NCBI GenBank assembly: GCA_903895695.1
Contig: CAITUY010000233.1
Location: 1-46,452 of the forward strand
DNA length: 46,452 nt
Source of the DNA: an uncultured bacterium
Lineage (GTDB): Bacteria > Verrucomicrobiota > Kiritimatiellia > CAIKKV01 > CAITUY01
Direction: 5' to 3'
This document shows, piece after piece, positions 7,330 through 16,847 of this stretch. The translations under genes were made by a program, and so were the position numbers. The notes beneath the pieces are model-generated. The model was not told the origin of the DNA and did not search any database. It saw nothing but the letters and a program-made list of their open reading frames with translations. Position 1 is the stretch's first letter, and every line of letters starts with the position of its first letter.

Positions 7330-9425
7330 GCGCCAACCTGCAATCCATCCTGAAGACCGACGACGTCGAGATTTTTGCCGATGCACGTAGCGGCTGCGTC
7401 GCCAGCTTTCGGCTCTACGGCCGCGAGCTGCTCGACCCGGCGGCGCCGCCGCGCGAGTTGTTGGTCAACGGCGAACCGCTCGACCTGCGGGCCGCGCCGA
7501 ATACCTGGACCAATATCGCCTCCTATCCGCAGTGCGTGGTGGGCCCGGCAGCAAACGAGATGCACGGCTGCCATTTCACCGGCCACTACACGGGCTGGGG
7601 GCTGGATGTCACCCGGGCGCTGCGGCCCGTGCGGCCGGGGCGGATCGAACTCTGCTGGACGGTGCAGCGGACCAAGGTGAGGACGCTGCCTGAATGCCCC
7701 GGACCCGGCTGGGGCTGCATCGAGGCGCCGCTCCATGTGGAGTCGATGAGCGTCCCGGCGTGGAACTGGCGTTTCTGGGACGGGCAGACGCGCATGATCG
7801 CCCTGAACACAGGCGGCGCCGGCCCGGCCAACCATCTCGGCTACGAGCACGGCCCGGTGGAGGCGGTCAAGCGCACGATCGATACCGGGTTCCGCCGCCA
7901 GTATGCCGGCGATCTCGGCCTGCCCGGGGTCGCGTTTCACGATGCGGAAACGGGGCAGTGGCTGGCCCTACTTTGCCGCCGGCCGGCGATCGCCTACCGG
8001 CTCGACCATCGCGGCGCCGGCCTGGGCAGCGCCTTCGGCTTCCTGCCCATGGGCGCCTGGGCGCTGCACCAGTCGGCCTCGTTGCCGGCCGTCAGTCTGC
8101 ACTACGGGCGCACGCAGGCCGAATGGGACGCCTTCCTCGCCGGGCAGCTGAGCCGCTTCTACGAGGAGCCGGCCGACTGGTTCGCCCATACCACCTGGTG
8201 CGAACTGGAAGGCAGCATCGCGGCGCACGCCTCCTGGCGGCGGATGCACCAGGCAGCGATTCTAGCCACCGAGAGCGGCGGCGTCTCCGGCCTCTTCCAG
8301 GTGGTTCACCAGCGCAATGTCGCCTGGGGGGGCACGAGTCCGGACGGGCTCGGGCCGACGCATGAGCTCGGCCCGCGGCGCGAGTTCGAAACCATGATCC
8401 GGGATTTGAAGGCGCGCGGCGTGCGGCAGATGGTGTGGATGAGCACCTGTGGCATGACGCCCTCAGGCGAGGCCGACCCCGATTGGTTTTGCCGCGGCGT
8501 CGATGGCGATTTCCTACCCGCCTGGGGCGTGCCGCACCATCCGGACATCGCGATGGTCAATCTGCTGCATCCGGGTTATCAGGCCTACGTCGAGCGCTGG
8601 CTGGAATACTACCTCGGCGAGTTGGGCATGGACGCCGTCTTCTTCGACTGCGGCGGGTTCGCCTATCCTTACGATTTCGCGCCGCGCGCCTTCATGCGCT
8701 ACCCCAGCGATGTCCTGTTGGGGACGATCCAGTTCTTCGACCGGGTCAGGGCGGCCGTAAAGCGCATCAACCCCGAAGCGGTGGTGGCGACCGAGGGCGG
8801 TTGTCTCGACGCCTTCACGAATTGCCCGACCCTGGGCGGCAACGCCCCGTCGGCCGCGGACGGCCTCGGCCAGCGCGACCTCGTGCTCGGGTTGCGCCGC
8901 CACGGCGGTGCGCGGTTTTTTACCCGTGCCGAAAGCGAGGGCGACCTCGGCGCCGGCATGGTCTATGTCGAGACGAACGACACCGCGCCGCTGCCTGCCG
9001 GCCAGGCGGCGCCGGAGGGCCTGGAGAATTACGCCCGGATCGGGCGCGATCCGTTCAATGTCGCCCTGACCCGGCTGGTCCGCGAGCAGGGCGTGCACGA
9101 GGCGGTCAACCTGCCCTGCGGCGCCGGGGTTTCCCTGCTGGGCGACACTCTCGCGGTGCCGCAACCGCGCGAGCACGCGGTGGCGCCGGCCGCCCTGGTG
9201 CCGGCGGCGCCGGGAGCGGTGCAGCGCGGCGGCGTGCGCGTGACGCTGCCGGCGGCCTGCCGCGGCCGGGGACTGACCGATCTCGTGACCGGCGAGCGCC
9301 TCCCGGCCTCGGACGACAACGCCTACGTGTTCGTCAAGCGCGGTCTCTATGGCCTGGCGCCACGAAATAGGGTGAAGAACGGCCCCACCGCCGATCAACA
9401 GGCGAAGCTCGGCGAAACCAAATAA
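7326..9425 (+). CDS. TIM-barrel glycoside hydrolase, clan GH-D-like (GH36/GH27-related)
   Basis: A 699-residue protein. An N-terminal beta-sandwich of about 270 residues precedes a barrel, as in GH36-type enzymes. Barrel strands include RQMVWMSTCGMTP, the segment MVNLLHPGYQAYVERWLEY, and DAVFFDCGGFAYP, where Asp441 is a plausible nucleophile at the end of strand 4. VVATEGGCLDAF follows as a later strand. A C-terminal beta domain ends near DLVTGERLP. The classical GH36 acid/base motif was not located, so activity is inferred and the protein may represent an unclassified relative. It is translationally coupled to the GH106-like gene upstream and lies 13 bases before the next gene, so all three are probably one operon. 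No secretion signal is apparent. Confidence 0.55.
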   Translation: MSANLQSILKTDDVEIFADARSGCVASFRLYGRELLDPAAPPRELLVNGEPLDLRAAPNTWTNIASYPQCVVGPAANEMHGCHFTGHYTGWGLDVTRALRPVRPGRIELCWTVQRTKVRTLPECPGPGWGCIEAPLHVESMSVPAWNWRFWDGQTRMIALNTGGAGPANHLGYEHGPVEAVKRTIDTGFRRQYAGDLGLPGVAFHDAETGQWLALLCRRPAIAYRLDHRGAGLGSAFGFLPMGAWALHQSASLPAVSLHYGRTQAEWDAFLAGQLSRFYEEPADWFAHTTWCELEGSIAAHASWRRMHQAAILATESGGVSGLFQVVHQRNVAWGGTSPDGLGPTHELGPRREFETMIRDLKARGVRQMVWMSTCGMTPSGEADPDWFCRGVDGDFLPAWGVPHHPDIAMVNLLHPGYQAYVERWLEYYLGELGMDAVFFDCGGFAYPYDFAPRAFMRYPSDVLLGTIQFFDRVRAAVKRINPEAVVATEGGCLDAFTNCPTLGGNAPSAADGLGQRDLVLGLRRHGGARFFTRAESEGDLGAGMVYVETNDTAPLPAGQAAPEGLENYARIGRDPFNVALTRLVREQGVHEAVNLPCGAGVSLLGDTLAVPQPREHAVAPAALVPAAPGAVQRGGVRVTLPAACRGRGLTDLVTGERLPASDDNAYVFVKRGLYGLAPRNRVKNGPTADQQAKLGETK

Positions 9426-9438
9426 GAGGGAAGGACCC

Positions 9439-12400
9439 ATGCGAACATCACCTAGCGCTGCAATGTTTCCATCGATTGTCGCCATCGTTCTATGTCTCGG
9501 CAAATTCTTGTCGGCGGCTGAGCCGCAGACGGTCACGCTCAAAGACTGGACCGGGCGTGGCTTCCCGCCCGATCTGGTCACTTACGCCATCCCGGCCCAA
9601 GCTGACGGCGGCAGGAATCTGCGGGTACTCGATGCGGCTGGCCAGTCGCTGCCCGTGCAGTTTACGCCCGGCGATAAAGGCAAGGCCCTTCGACCGGACT
9701 CAGGGCAGGCTACGCTGAGTTTCGTGACGGCGCTCCCGCCCAACGGCACTGCCGTTTTTACCGTACGCGCCGACGGCCCTTCGACAAGCTCAGGGCAAGC
9801 CAAGGCGGCGGTGTCTGCAACGAAGGACGGTGACGCGCTCGTTCTCGCCAACCAGTTCTTGGCGGTCAAGGTTCCGGCGCCGATGGACAAGACATATGAC
9901 AAGCCGGTCGCCGCCGACACGCTGCCGGCGCCGCTCCTGGCCTTTCGGGGACCGGACGGTTCCCCCTCGACAGGGCTCGGGGCAGGTTGGCGCGGGTCGG
10001 GCTCGATCGTCCATCAGCAGCCCGTGAAGGCCATCCGCATTGAAAAGATCGCCGACGGCCCGGTATTTACCGAGGTGCATTACCGTCTCGATTATGCGGG
10101 CGGCGGCTACTACGCGGCGACGATCCGCGTCACCGACCGGGCGCCGTTCGCGCAGGTGACGGAGGAATACGATCTCGGCGCGACCACCAACACCGTCAAT
10201 ACCCACTTCTGGCAGCTCGACCTCTCCAAGGGCTGGAAGCCCGACGCCGCCGAGCACATGTTTGTCGCCGGCCAGGGTTACGGCGAGGTGAAGTACCCAA
10301 GCCTGGCCGAGGAAGAGAAAGTCGCCACCACCGGCCCCCAAGTCGGCCAGAACGAATTCGGCCACGGCCCGGATGCACCCACGCGCTGCATTCACCACGA
10401 CTCGTGCTGGGGCAGCCGGTATGTCTCCTACTATGGCATCTATAGGAAGGACGAGCGCCAGGCCGGCTCGAACAACTATCCGCTGGCCATGGTGGCGCCG
10501 CTGCATAAAGGCTCCTGGCGCCGGGCCAACAGCCTTCCCGTCTACGTCAAGGGCGGCCAGGTGCGCGTTTGCTTCCCCATGGACGTGGTTCCGTTGGCGT
10601 GGCAGAACGAGCCCGCCTCCGATACCTCGCCGTTCTCCTGCCATGAGCACGATCCGAATCTGCCCACGACCTACGGTCGCCGGGTCTGGGCGCTGGTCCT
10701 GGCCCAACCCACGCTGAGGGTGGCTGGATACGGCAACCCCAACACCGCCGGTATCGGCTATTCCGTGCGCATGCTGTACGGCCAGGTCGGACTCGACCGC
10801 TACAAGGATTTCGTCCTTTCCTGGCCCTTCGACTCCGCTCAGGGCGGGCCGGACACCAAGGTAGTTTACCCGTGCGTCTTCATCACGCCCGAAGGAGTGA
10901 AGCAGTACCGCGAGGCAGTGAAGGCTGACCCAAGTTTTCCGCTGCTGACGATGGTGAAGGATTACTACTGGTTCACCGGCGAGCCGGAAACGGCGAAAAA
11001 GGAACTGCCCGACGTACACAAACAGCTCCAGCATAACATCGACGACATCGTCACGTCACTGTCGAGCCAGCATCATCAAACCTTGGGCGAATACGGCACA
11101 CCGATCGGGCATACCGAATCGGTGCTGTCGTGGCCCGACTTGCCGACCGCCGACCGTGAGGCGATCCGCGCGCGGCTGGCGTTGCTGACGTACCTGTTGG
11201 TCGAGCCGGACGTGACCAGCGCCGGCGACGGCTCGCACCACGGCAACCCGAACATGGGGGTCTCGCGCCTGTCGGACCGCAGCAACCTGATGGCCATGCT
11301 TCCCGATCACCCGATGCACAAGGCGTGGCGCGACTACATGGGGATGTTCACGGCCTACAAGACCGGCACTTTCATGGCGCCGGAGGGCGCCTGGATCGAG
11401 TACGGCGCCAGCTACCACATGCACGGCTACGGCAAGATCCTGCGCGGCCTGATGGGCCTCCTCAGCAGCGACGCTCCGCAGGCCGACCGGATGTGGGCCT
11501 ACAATCGCGCCGATTTTGAGTACTACCTGAACCTGCTTTCGCCGTTCGATTCGCGTTACGGCGCACGGACCATTCCCGGCACCGCGAATGCGCCCGTCGG
11601 CAACCCGCCGCATTTCATCCAGGCCATGGGGACCGTGGCCGATCGCGATCCAGCCTTTGCCGCCAACCTAAGGTGGGCCTGGGACGAGAGCGGCCGGATG
11701 ATCGGCACCGGCGGCGACGGCATCACCGTGCCGGCCATGATCCGCCCATCGATAGCCGCCCAGGAGCCCAAGCTCGACAGCCGCCTCTATCCGGGCTTTG
11801 GCGTCATCTTCCGCGCCCACCAGGGCGCCGATGAAACGGCCCTGTATCTTCGCAGCGGTTATATGTGGAGCCATTGGGGTGACGATCAGGGCAAAATCAT
11901 GCTTTACGCCAAGGGCGCCGTGCTGCTGCCCTGCCAGCCCTACCAGTACCGGACGGGCGCCCGCAAGGACAAGAATTTCGCCGACAAGAACTTCCTGCGC
12001 TTCGGCGCGCCCGCGAACGAGATGCCCTACGCCTGGCCCGACAGCAATATCCTCGATGCCCACTTCAGCCCGAGCGTGGACTACGCCTGGTCGTCGACCG
12101 GCTATCCCGATTGGTTCATCAAGCCGGGCTTCAAGAAGGGGTGGGGCGATCCCCGCGAGCTGGTTGCCGGCCTCAACCAGAAGGAAGGCGCCTTTGCCTG
12201 GGACCGCCAGATCGTCTTCCTCAAGGGCGCAACCGGCAAGAGCCCCAACTACTTCGTCATACGCGACTCGCAGGCGGGTGACCCTTCGGCAGGCTCAGGG
12301 CAGGGGGGCAAGCTCGCGAGTTGGTTCAACCTAAGCTTGCTCGGGCACACCCAGAACGTGCAGGTGGCGGGCTCGAAGGTGGCGGTGGACACCGAATGGC

Positions 12401-13401
12401 CGACGAAGCTCGACCTCCTCTTTCCGGGCCGCAAGGCACTGCCCTTCGAGATGCTGGAGGAAACACTGCCTCTCCATCTCATGGCCTACAACAAGTTCAC
12501 CGGCAACCCGCCGACCAACGACGTCATCTCTCGCGACTGGCTCGACGAGAAGACCGGGAAGCCGCTCACCGTCAAGGACGGCAGCGGTTTGAGATGGGGC
12601 TGGGGCGGATCGGGTACCGTCGAGCAGCACGTGGAACTGCGGTTGCAAAACGCGCCGGGGGAGGAGATTGCCTGGATTGTGTACCCGCGCGGCGTGGGCG
12701 AAACGACACCGACAGCCACCCAACTGGCGCCGGGCGTGACCAAGGTGGTCACGGCCGAGGGCACCGACTACGTCTTCCTTTCGACCGTGCCGCTCGCCTA
12801 CGAAGGCGAGGGAGTCGTGTTCGCCGGCCTGGCCGGCGCGGTGCGCGTGGCCAAGGACGGCAAGGCTACACTGGTTCTCTCAGCAGGGCCGGGCAAGGCG
12901 GGGTACAAGGGATCGGTCGTCGAAAGTGCCGTGCCCTTTGAAAGACTCGTCTCCGCCGGCAAAACGATTGAAACGATCCCGGCCCCGAAATGGGGCATCG
13001 CAGCCCCGTTGCAGGCCGTGACCGTGGAATCCAACGGCGTCCGCTTTGTCGCCGGCGAACGCAAGTACGTGGAATTGACGCGCGGCAATGTCGGCGTGCG
13101 CGGCGTTGGCCCCTTTGACCTGACTTTCACGCCCGACGGCATTGTTGGCAAGGTCGACGGCGACATTCGCACATTGGTGACAACGTGGCCGGAAAACGTC
13201 ACGCGTCCCGGCTACACCATGGACGGCGTGCGCTGGTGCGCCGGCTTTGCCGACGAACCCTCGATCAGCAAGGGTATGGCCACGCCGCAATTCAGCGTCG
13301 CGTTCGGCGTCTCGGCGGGTCCGCATGAGGTGAAGATCGACGAGTGGGAATGGCCCGCCCTGCCGCCCGCCCTGCCGCGCGCCGCCCTTCAACAGCTGTG
13401 A
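9439..13401 (+). CDS. Very large secreted heparinase II/III-like protein (putative polysaccharide lyase), copy 1
   Basis: A 1320-residue protein with a signal peptide (hydrophobic stretch to about residue 26). Four parts are visible: an N-terminal beta region (TGRGFPPDLVTY and after, to about 500); a helical region resembling an alpha/alpha toroid with EPDVTSAGDGSHHGNPNMG (about 590) and AMLPDHPMHKAW; a beta-sandwich with MWSHWGDDQGKIMLYAKGA (about 808), reminiscent of the H-A-D-Q/GKG segment of heparinase-type lyases; and a C-terminal domain with GVRGVGPFDLTFTPDG (about 1219). It is strongly similar along its length to the protein at 26158-30132. The substrate is unknown; uronic-acid-containing glycan cleavage is an inference. 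GAGGGAAGG at 9426-9434 supports the start. Five short palindromic elements have inserted in frame within this gene (listed separately). Confidence 0.6.
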   Translation: MRTSPSAAMFPSIVAIVLCLGKFLSAAEPQTVTLKDWTGRGFPPDLVTYAIPAQADGGRNLRVLDAAGQSLPVQFTPGDKGKALRPDSGQATLSFVTALPPNGTAVFTVRADGPSTSSGQAKAAVSATKDGDALVLANQFLAVKVPAPMDKTYDKPVAADTLPAPLLAFRGPDGSPSTGLGAGWRGSGSIVHQQPVKAIRIEKIADGPVFTEVHYRLDYAGGGYYAATIRVTDRAPFAQVTEEYDLGATTNTVNTHFWQLDLSKGWKPDAAEHMFVAGQGYGEVKYPSLAEEEKVATTGPQVGQNEFGHGPDAPTRCIHHDSCWGSRYVSYYGIYRKDERQAGSNNYPLAMVAPLHKGSWRRANSLPVYVKGGQVRVCFPMDVVPLAWQNEPASDTSPFSCHEHDPNLPTTYGRRVWALVLAQPTLRVAGYGNPNTAGIGYSVRMLYGQVGLDRYKDFVLSWPFDSAQGGPDTKVVYPCVFITPEGVKQYREAVKADPSFPLLTMVKDYYWFTGEPETAKKELPDVHKQLQHNIDDIVTSLSSQHHQTLGEYGTPIGHTESVLSWPDLPTADREAIRARLALLTYLLVEPDVTSAGDGSHHGNPNMGVSRLSDRSNLMAMLPDHPMHKAWRDYMGMFTAYKTGTFMAPEGAWIEYGASYHMHGYGKILRGLMGLLSSDAPQADRMWAYNRADFEYYLNLLSPFDSRYGARTIPGTANAPVGNPPHFIQAMGTVADRDPAFAANLRWAWDESGRMIGTGGDGITVPAMIRPSIAAQEPKLDSRLYPGFGVIFRAHQGADETALYLRSGYMWSHWGDDQGKIMLYAKGAVLLPCQPYQYRTGARKDKNFADKNFLRFGAPANEMPYAWPDSNILDAHFSPSVDYAWSSTGYPDWFIKPGFKKGWGDPRELVAGLNQKEGAFAWDRQIVFLKGATGKSPNYFVIRDSQAGDPSAGSGQGGKLASWFNLSLLGHTQNVQVAGSKVAVDTEWPTKLDLLFPGRKALPFEMLEETLPLHLMAYNKFTGNPPTNDVISRDWLDEKTGKPLTVKDGSGLRWGWGGSGTVEQHVELRLQNAPGEEIAWIVYPRGVGETTPTATQLAPGVTKVVTAEGTDYVFLSTVPLAYEGEGVVFAGLAGAVRVAKDGKATLVLSAGPGKAGYKGSVVESAVPFERLVSAGKTIETIPAPKWGIAAPLQAVTVESNGVRFVAGERKYVELTRGNVGVRGVGPFDLTFTPDGIVGKVDGDIRTLVTTWPENVTRPGYTMDGVRWCAGFADEPSISKGMATPQFSVAFGVSAGPHEVKIDEWEWPALPPALPRAALQQL
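9685..9710 (+). repeat. Intragenic palindromic element, type A (copy 1)
   Basis: GCCCTTCGACCGGACTCAGG and the following GCAGGC are a variant of the CCCTTCGACAAGCTCAGGGC element. It is read as LRPDSGQ within the heparinase-like gene. The paralogue at 26158 lacks about six codons at the equivalent place (between its TPAGQDG and ATVSF), supporting an insertion. Confidence 0.65.
9776..9800 (+). repeat. Intragenic palindromic element, type A (copy 2)
   Basis: This is the best match to the element: GCCCT and AGGGC arms flank TCGACAAGCTC. It is translated as PSTSSGQA. The paralogue at 26158 has an unrelated short loop at this point, between its TLKDAG and LKPAGDALEL. Confidence 0.75.
9962..9985 (+). 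repeat. Intragenic palindromic element, type A (copy 3, degenerate)
   Basis: A degraded copy (CCCCCTCGACAGGGCTCGGG) translated as SPSTGLGAG. Paralogue comparison shows DGW where this gene has DG, nine extra residues, then W, so about 27 bases were added here. Confidence 0.6.
10824..10850 (+). repeat. Intragenic palindromic element, type A (copy 4)
   Basis: GCCCTTCGACTCCGCTCAGG is read in a different frame from the other copies, as PFDSAQGGP. The paralogue at 26158 reads WPDAKTVYP where this gene reads WP, then FDSAQGGP, then DTKVVYP. That is a clean eight-codon insertion. Confidence 0.75.
12282..12306 (+). repeat. Intragenic palindromic element, type A (copy 5)
   Basis: CCCTTCGGCAGGCTCAGGGC is translated as DPSAGSGQG. 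It sits in the loop between YFVIRD and LASW. The paralogue at 26158 carries a longer, nested element in the same loop (28893-28945). Confidence 0.75.
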
Positions 13402-13421
13402 CGCACAAGGAGACACGCGGC

Positions 13422-15797
13422 ATGAGATCGCAGGTGTTGACGGCTAGGAAATGGGTGCTGTGTTGGTGCGTGTTACTGGGTGTCGGGACGATCGTGGTGC
13501 AGGCCGGACTCGCGCCGACCGAAGAATTCGTCGGCCCCCTGCCGGGGTGGACGAATCTTAAGACGGACTTCGGCGCGGTGGGCGACGGCAAGGCCGACGA
13601 CACGGCCGCGTTTCAACGCGGGCTGGACGCCTTGCCCTTGCACGGCCAGGGTAAGGCCGAAGCGCAGCGCGTGCTTTACCTGCCGGCGGGGACGTACCGG
13701 ATTACAACCACGCTGCTGTTCACGAATCATTCGGGAATCGCGGTTTTGGGCGAGCATCCGGAACGGACGCGCGTCGTGTACGACGGGCCGACCGGCGGGG
13801 CGATGCTGTTCTGCAACGGGGTGAGTTACTCGAAGTTCGGCCGGATCACATGGGACGGGAAGGGTAAGGCGAAGGTCGCCGTCGCCCATCAGTGGGATAT
13901 GAAGGCCGGCACGGCGGTGACGTACATGGAGCACGCCGACGAAGTGTTCGAGAATGCCGGCAAGGGCATCATTGGCGGCCGCCCGCACAACATGGATGCC
14001 GAGACGTTGGTCAAACGCTGCCAGTTCATCAAGTGCGATATCGGTTTAAGCATCGAGAGTTTCAATGCGCTCGACTGGTGGGTCTGGGACAGTCAATTCA
14101 TCGACTGCGGCGTGGGCGCATCCAACTGCGCCAAGGATGAGTATGGCGGCGGGCACTTCCACATCTATCGCAGCCTGTTCCGCGGGTCGAAGGTCGCCGA
14201 CATCCGCATCGGCCACGCGAGTTACTTCGGGGTACGGCTCAACACCTCGATCGGTTCGCGCCGGTTTATCGAGACGATCCGCCCGGCCGGGTACGGCGAG
14301 AAGAGTCTTGGCCGCTGGACCGACGAGGACAAGTACGGCGCACAAATGTCGGTCCTCCATAATCGGATTCTCAACCCGCAGGACCCGACGCCCATTTGGC
14401 TCAATAACCACGGGCCATTGGTGTTGATCGACAACACCTTTGTCGTGAAGAAGGCCGGCGACCAGCCGGTGGTGCAGGTGAAGCCGCCGACCGACGGCGC
14501 GCAATGCGTCAGCATCGGCAACCGCTTCTACGGTGCCGCGGGCATCGCGGTCAATGGCAGCCTGTTCGAGCAGGACAACGAAACACTGGACATTGGCAAG
14601 GCAGACCTGACGGAGCCGGTCTTGTCGCCGACTGCGCCGAACGCGCAACGCCGCGTGTTCGCATTGACGTCGAAATCCACCACGGCGGAAATTCAGCAGG
14701 CGATCGATGAGGCGGCGAAACTGCGGGGCCAGAAGCCGGTCGTGCATTTGGCCGCCGGGCGTTACTCGGTGGACCAGACGCTGCGCATCCCGGCCAACGC
14801 CGATCTGCAGATGGTGGGCGATAGCTGGGAGACTACGTTGATCTGGGACGGCGCGGCGGGCGGCACGATGCTGCGCGTCGAAGGGCCGACGCGCGTCACG
14901 CTCCGCGACTTCAGCATTGCCGGTATCTGGAACAAGTCGGGAGTGAAATTGGGGCGCGGCATTGAGTTCACCAACGTGGACCAACCGGGCGGCTTGATTT
15001 GGCTGGACCAGGCGAACGCGAGCGACTGTGTGCATCAAGGGCTTGTGTTCGACGGCCTGGCACGAACCCGCGTCGAAGGGATTGCCTGCGGCGCGGGCGG
15101 CACGACCGAGGGCGCGGGGCTGGTGGTGAACGGGAACGGCGATCCCAAGGCCACGGTCACCGTCGGCATCTTCGGAAGCGCCGGCGGGAACAGCAAACAG
15201 ACGCACCTGGTGCGCCGCGGCGGCAACCTCGTGGTCTGGGATACGTGGTACGAGACCTCGGTGAACACGCCGGAGGCCGAACCGCGCTATATCCAACTGA
15301 CCGACCGCGGCAGTCTCACGTTCTTTGGCGGCCACATCGCGACGCTGCCCGGCGAGAAAGCCCGGCGCGACCTGCCGTGCATCGAACTCGATGGTTTCCG
15401 CGGCAACTTCGCGCTGATCGGCACCCAGTTCGATGCGCACAATCCCCAGGTGCTGCTGACCGGTGACGGCAAGGATCTGGCGTTCCTCGCGTTGGGCGTC
15501 AACTTCGATGTGATCGAGCCGCATCTCGACGTGCAGGCCAAGGATGCGTTCGTTGTGACCCTGGCGTGTCGGCAGAACGTTCCGAACGCGCCGCCCAAGA
15601 CACTGACTGACACCGCCAAAGTTGACCCGGTCCGGTTGCGGCAACTGCTGGCATCCGCCCGGGAAGTGCTGCCAACAGACTGGCAGCCTGCGCCCGAAGG
15701 CGCCACCGATCTGCGCATCCATCGCGTCATGGTGCGCTACAAGGTTGGCGAAGGCATGATCTTCTCGGCCGGCAAGACCGAAGGCACAAAGCAGTGA
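13422..15797 (+). CDS. Secreted tandem parallel beta-helix protein, GH55/pectate-lyase-3-like
   Basis: A 791-residue protein with a signal peptide (hydrophobic core WVLCWCVLLGVGTIVV). Two pectate-lyase-3-type openings are present. The first is DFGAVGDGKADDTAAFQRG with YLPAGTYRITTTL near residues 45-100; the second is STTAEIQQAIDEAA with HLAAGRYSVDQTLRIP near 420-470. Two consecutive right-handed beta-helices in one chain are the architecture of GH55 exo-beta-1,3-glucanases, and the length fits. Catalytic residues could not be assigned, so the substrate remains open. AAGGAGA at 13407-13413 fixes the start at 13422; longer in-frame starts would run back into the upstream gene. It lies 20 bases after the heparinase-like gene and before an aldo/keto reductase, in the same presumed operon. 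Confidence 0.7.
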   Translation: MRSQVLTARKWVLCWCVLLGVGTIVVQAGLAPTEEFVGPLPGWTNLKTDFGAVGDGKADDTAAFQRGLDALPLHGQGKAEAQRVLYLPAGTYRITTTLLFTNHSGIAVLGEHPERTRVVYDGPTGGAMLFCNGVSYSKFGRITWDGKGKAKVAVAHQWDMKAGTAVTYMEHADEVFENAGKGIIGGRPHNMDAETLVKRCQFIKCDIGLSIESFNALDWWVWDSQFIDCGVGASNCAKDEYGGGHFHIYRSLFRGSKVADIRIGHASYFGVRLNTSIGSRRFIETIRPAGYGEKSLGRWTDEDKYGAQMSVLHNRILNPQDPTPIWLNNHGPLVLIDNTFVVKKAGDQPVVQVKPPTDGAQCVSIGNRFYGAAGIAVNGSLFEQDNETLDIGKADLTEPVLSPTAPNAQRRVFALTSKSTTAEIQQAIDEAAKLRGQKPVVHLAAGRYSVDQTLRIPANADLQMVGDSWETTLIWDGAAGGTMLRVEGPTRVTLRDFSIAGIWNKSGVKLGRGIEFTNVDQPGGLIWLDQANASDCVHQGLVFDGLARTRVEGIACGAGGTTEGAGLVVNGNGDPKATVTVGIFGSAGGNSKQTHLVRRGGNLVVWDTWYETSVNTPEAEPRYIQLTDRGSLTFFGGHIATLPGEKARRDLPCIELDGFRGNFALIGTQFDAHNPQVLLTGDGKDLAFLALGVNFDVIEPHLDVQAKDAFVVTLACRQNVPNAPPKTLTDTAKVDPVRLRQLLASAREVLPTDWQPAPEGATDLRIHRVMVRYKVGEGMIFSAGKTEGTKQ

Positions 15798-15813
15798 GAA
15801 AAGAGTCACATCC

Positions 15814-16797
15814 ATGAAACAGCATAGACTGAAAGATACCGATCTATCCGTATCTGACTTTTGTTATGGCGTGATGCATCTCGGCACGCATGTGCATGGC
15901 GACGAGGTATTCAAACTGTATGCGCGTTTTCGCGAAGCAGGAGGCAACTTTTTCGATACCGCTCACATCTATGCGGACTGGCTGCATCAGGGGGCGGGAG
16001 TCAGCGAAACGTCCCTGGGGGCCTGTCTGCGCCACTTTGGTGACCGGGAGAAAGTGGTGGTCCTCACGAAGGGCGGGCTCCCGGCTTGCGGTGATTTCTA
16101 CCCTCGGCCGGACGACTGTCTGACGCCCCAAGTCATCGCGTCGGACATTTCAGATAGCCTGCAGCGCCTGCAGATTGACAGGCTCGACATCTTCATGCTG
16201 CATCGGGACGATCGCCGGCATCCGGTGGGCGAGATCATGGAAACGTTGAACGCCGAAATCGCCCGAGGCCGGACCCGTTACCTGGGGGCCAGCAACTGGT
16301 CTACGGCTCGCCTCGTGGCAGCTAACGCCTATGCCGCATCCAAAGGGCTGCAGGGCTTTGTCATCCGTTCGCCGCAATGGAACCTGGGCCAACAGAATCA
16401 TCCGCCGGTTCTCCCGAACGGGGAATACGATCACGCGATTGTGCCCCTGAGCGAGGATGATGTGGCGTGGCACCGGCAGCACCAGTTTCCCGTGATGCCA
16501 TGGACGCCCACCGCCTACGGTTATTTCGCCGGCAGTGATAGCACGAATGCGCGGTCGTTCGACAACCCGGTCAGCCGGGAGCGGCGTGAGCGCGCACGGG
16601 AATTGGCCCAGAAGCTGGGTTGTACGCCCAGCCAGATTGCATTGGCCTATTTGCGTTCATTCGATTTCCCGGTGTTCCCGATTCTCGGCACCATGAATCT
16701 CGAGCACCTTTCCGATTCTTTGGATGCCGCCCGCCTGTCGCTTTCACCCGAACAACGGGATTGGTTGCGCACCGGCGAGTGCGCAAGGCTGGCATAG
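15814..16797 (+). CDS. Aldo/keto reductase family oxidoreductase
   Basis: A 327-residue NAD(P)H-dependent oxidoreductase, full length for the family. The catalytic tetrad is intact: Asp48 (FFDTAHIYADW), Tyr53, Lys86 (VLTKGG) and His130 (DIFMLHRDD). The nucleotide-binding side shows PILGTMNLEHLSDSLDA near the C-terminus, and YLGASNWS is the usual strand 5/6 region. It is cytoplasmic and without a signal peptide. Surrounded by glycosidases, it most likely reduces or oxidises a released sugar or a derivative, as related AKRs do for aldoses, rhamnose-type lactones or inositols; the exact substrate cannot be inferred. The gene begins 16 bases after the beta-helix gene, with a GAGAAAAGAG stretch upstream of the ATG. 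Confidence 0.88.
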   Translation: MKQHRLKDTDLSVSDFCYGVMHLGTHVHGDEVFKLYARFREAGGNFFDTAHIYADWLHQGAGVSETSLGACLRHFGDREKVVVLTKGGLPACGDFYPRPDDCLTPQVIASDISDSLQRLQIDRLDIFMLHRDDRRHPVGEIMETLNAEIARGRTRYLGASNWSTARLVAANAYAASKGLQGFVIRSPQWNLGQQNHPPVLPNGEYDHAIVPLSEDDVAWHRQHQFPVMPWTPTAYGYFAGSDSTNARSFDNPVSRERRERARELAQKLGCTPSQIALAYLRSFDFPVFPILGTMNLEHLSDSLDAARLSLSPEQRDWLRTGECARLA

Positions 16798-16847
16798 TTT
16801 GTCGCCCGAAAAGCGTCCGTAATCCTGGCCACCGAAGTTGAGACCGA

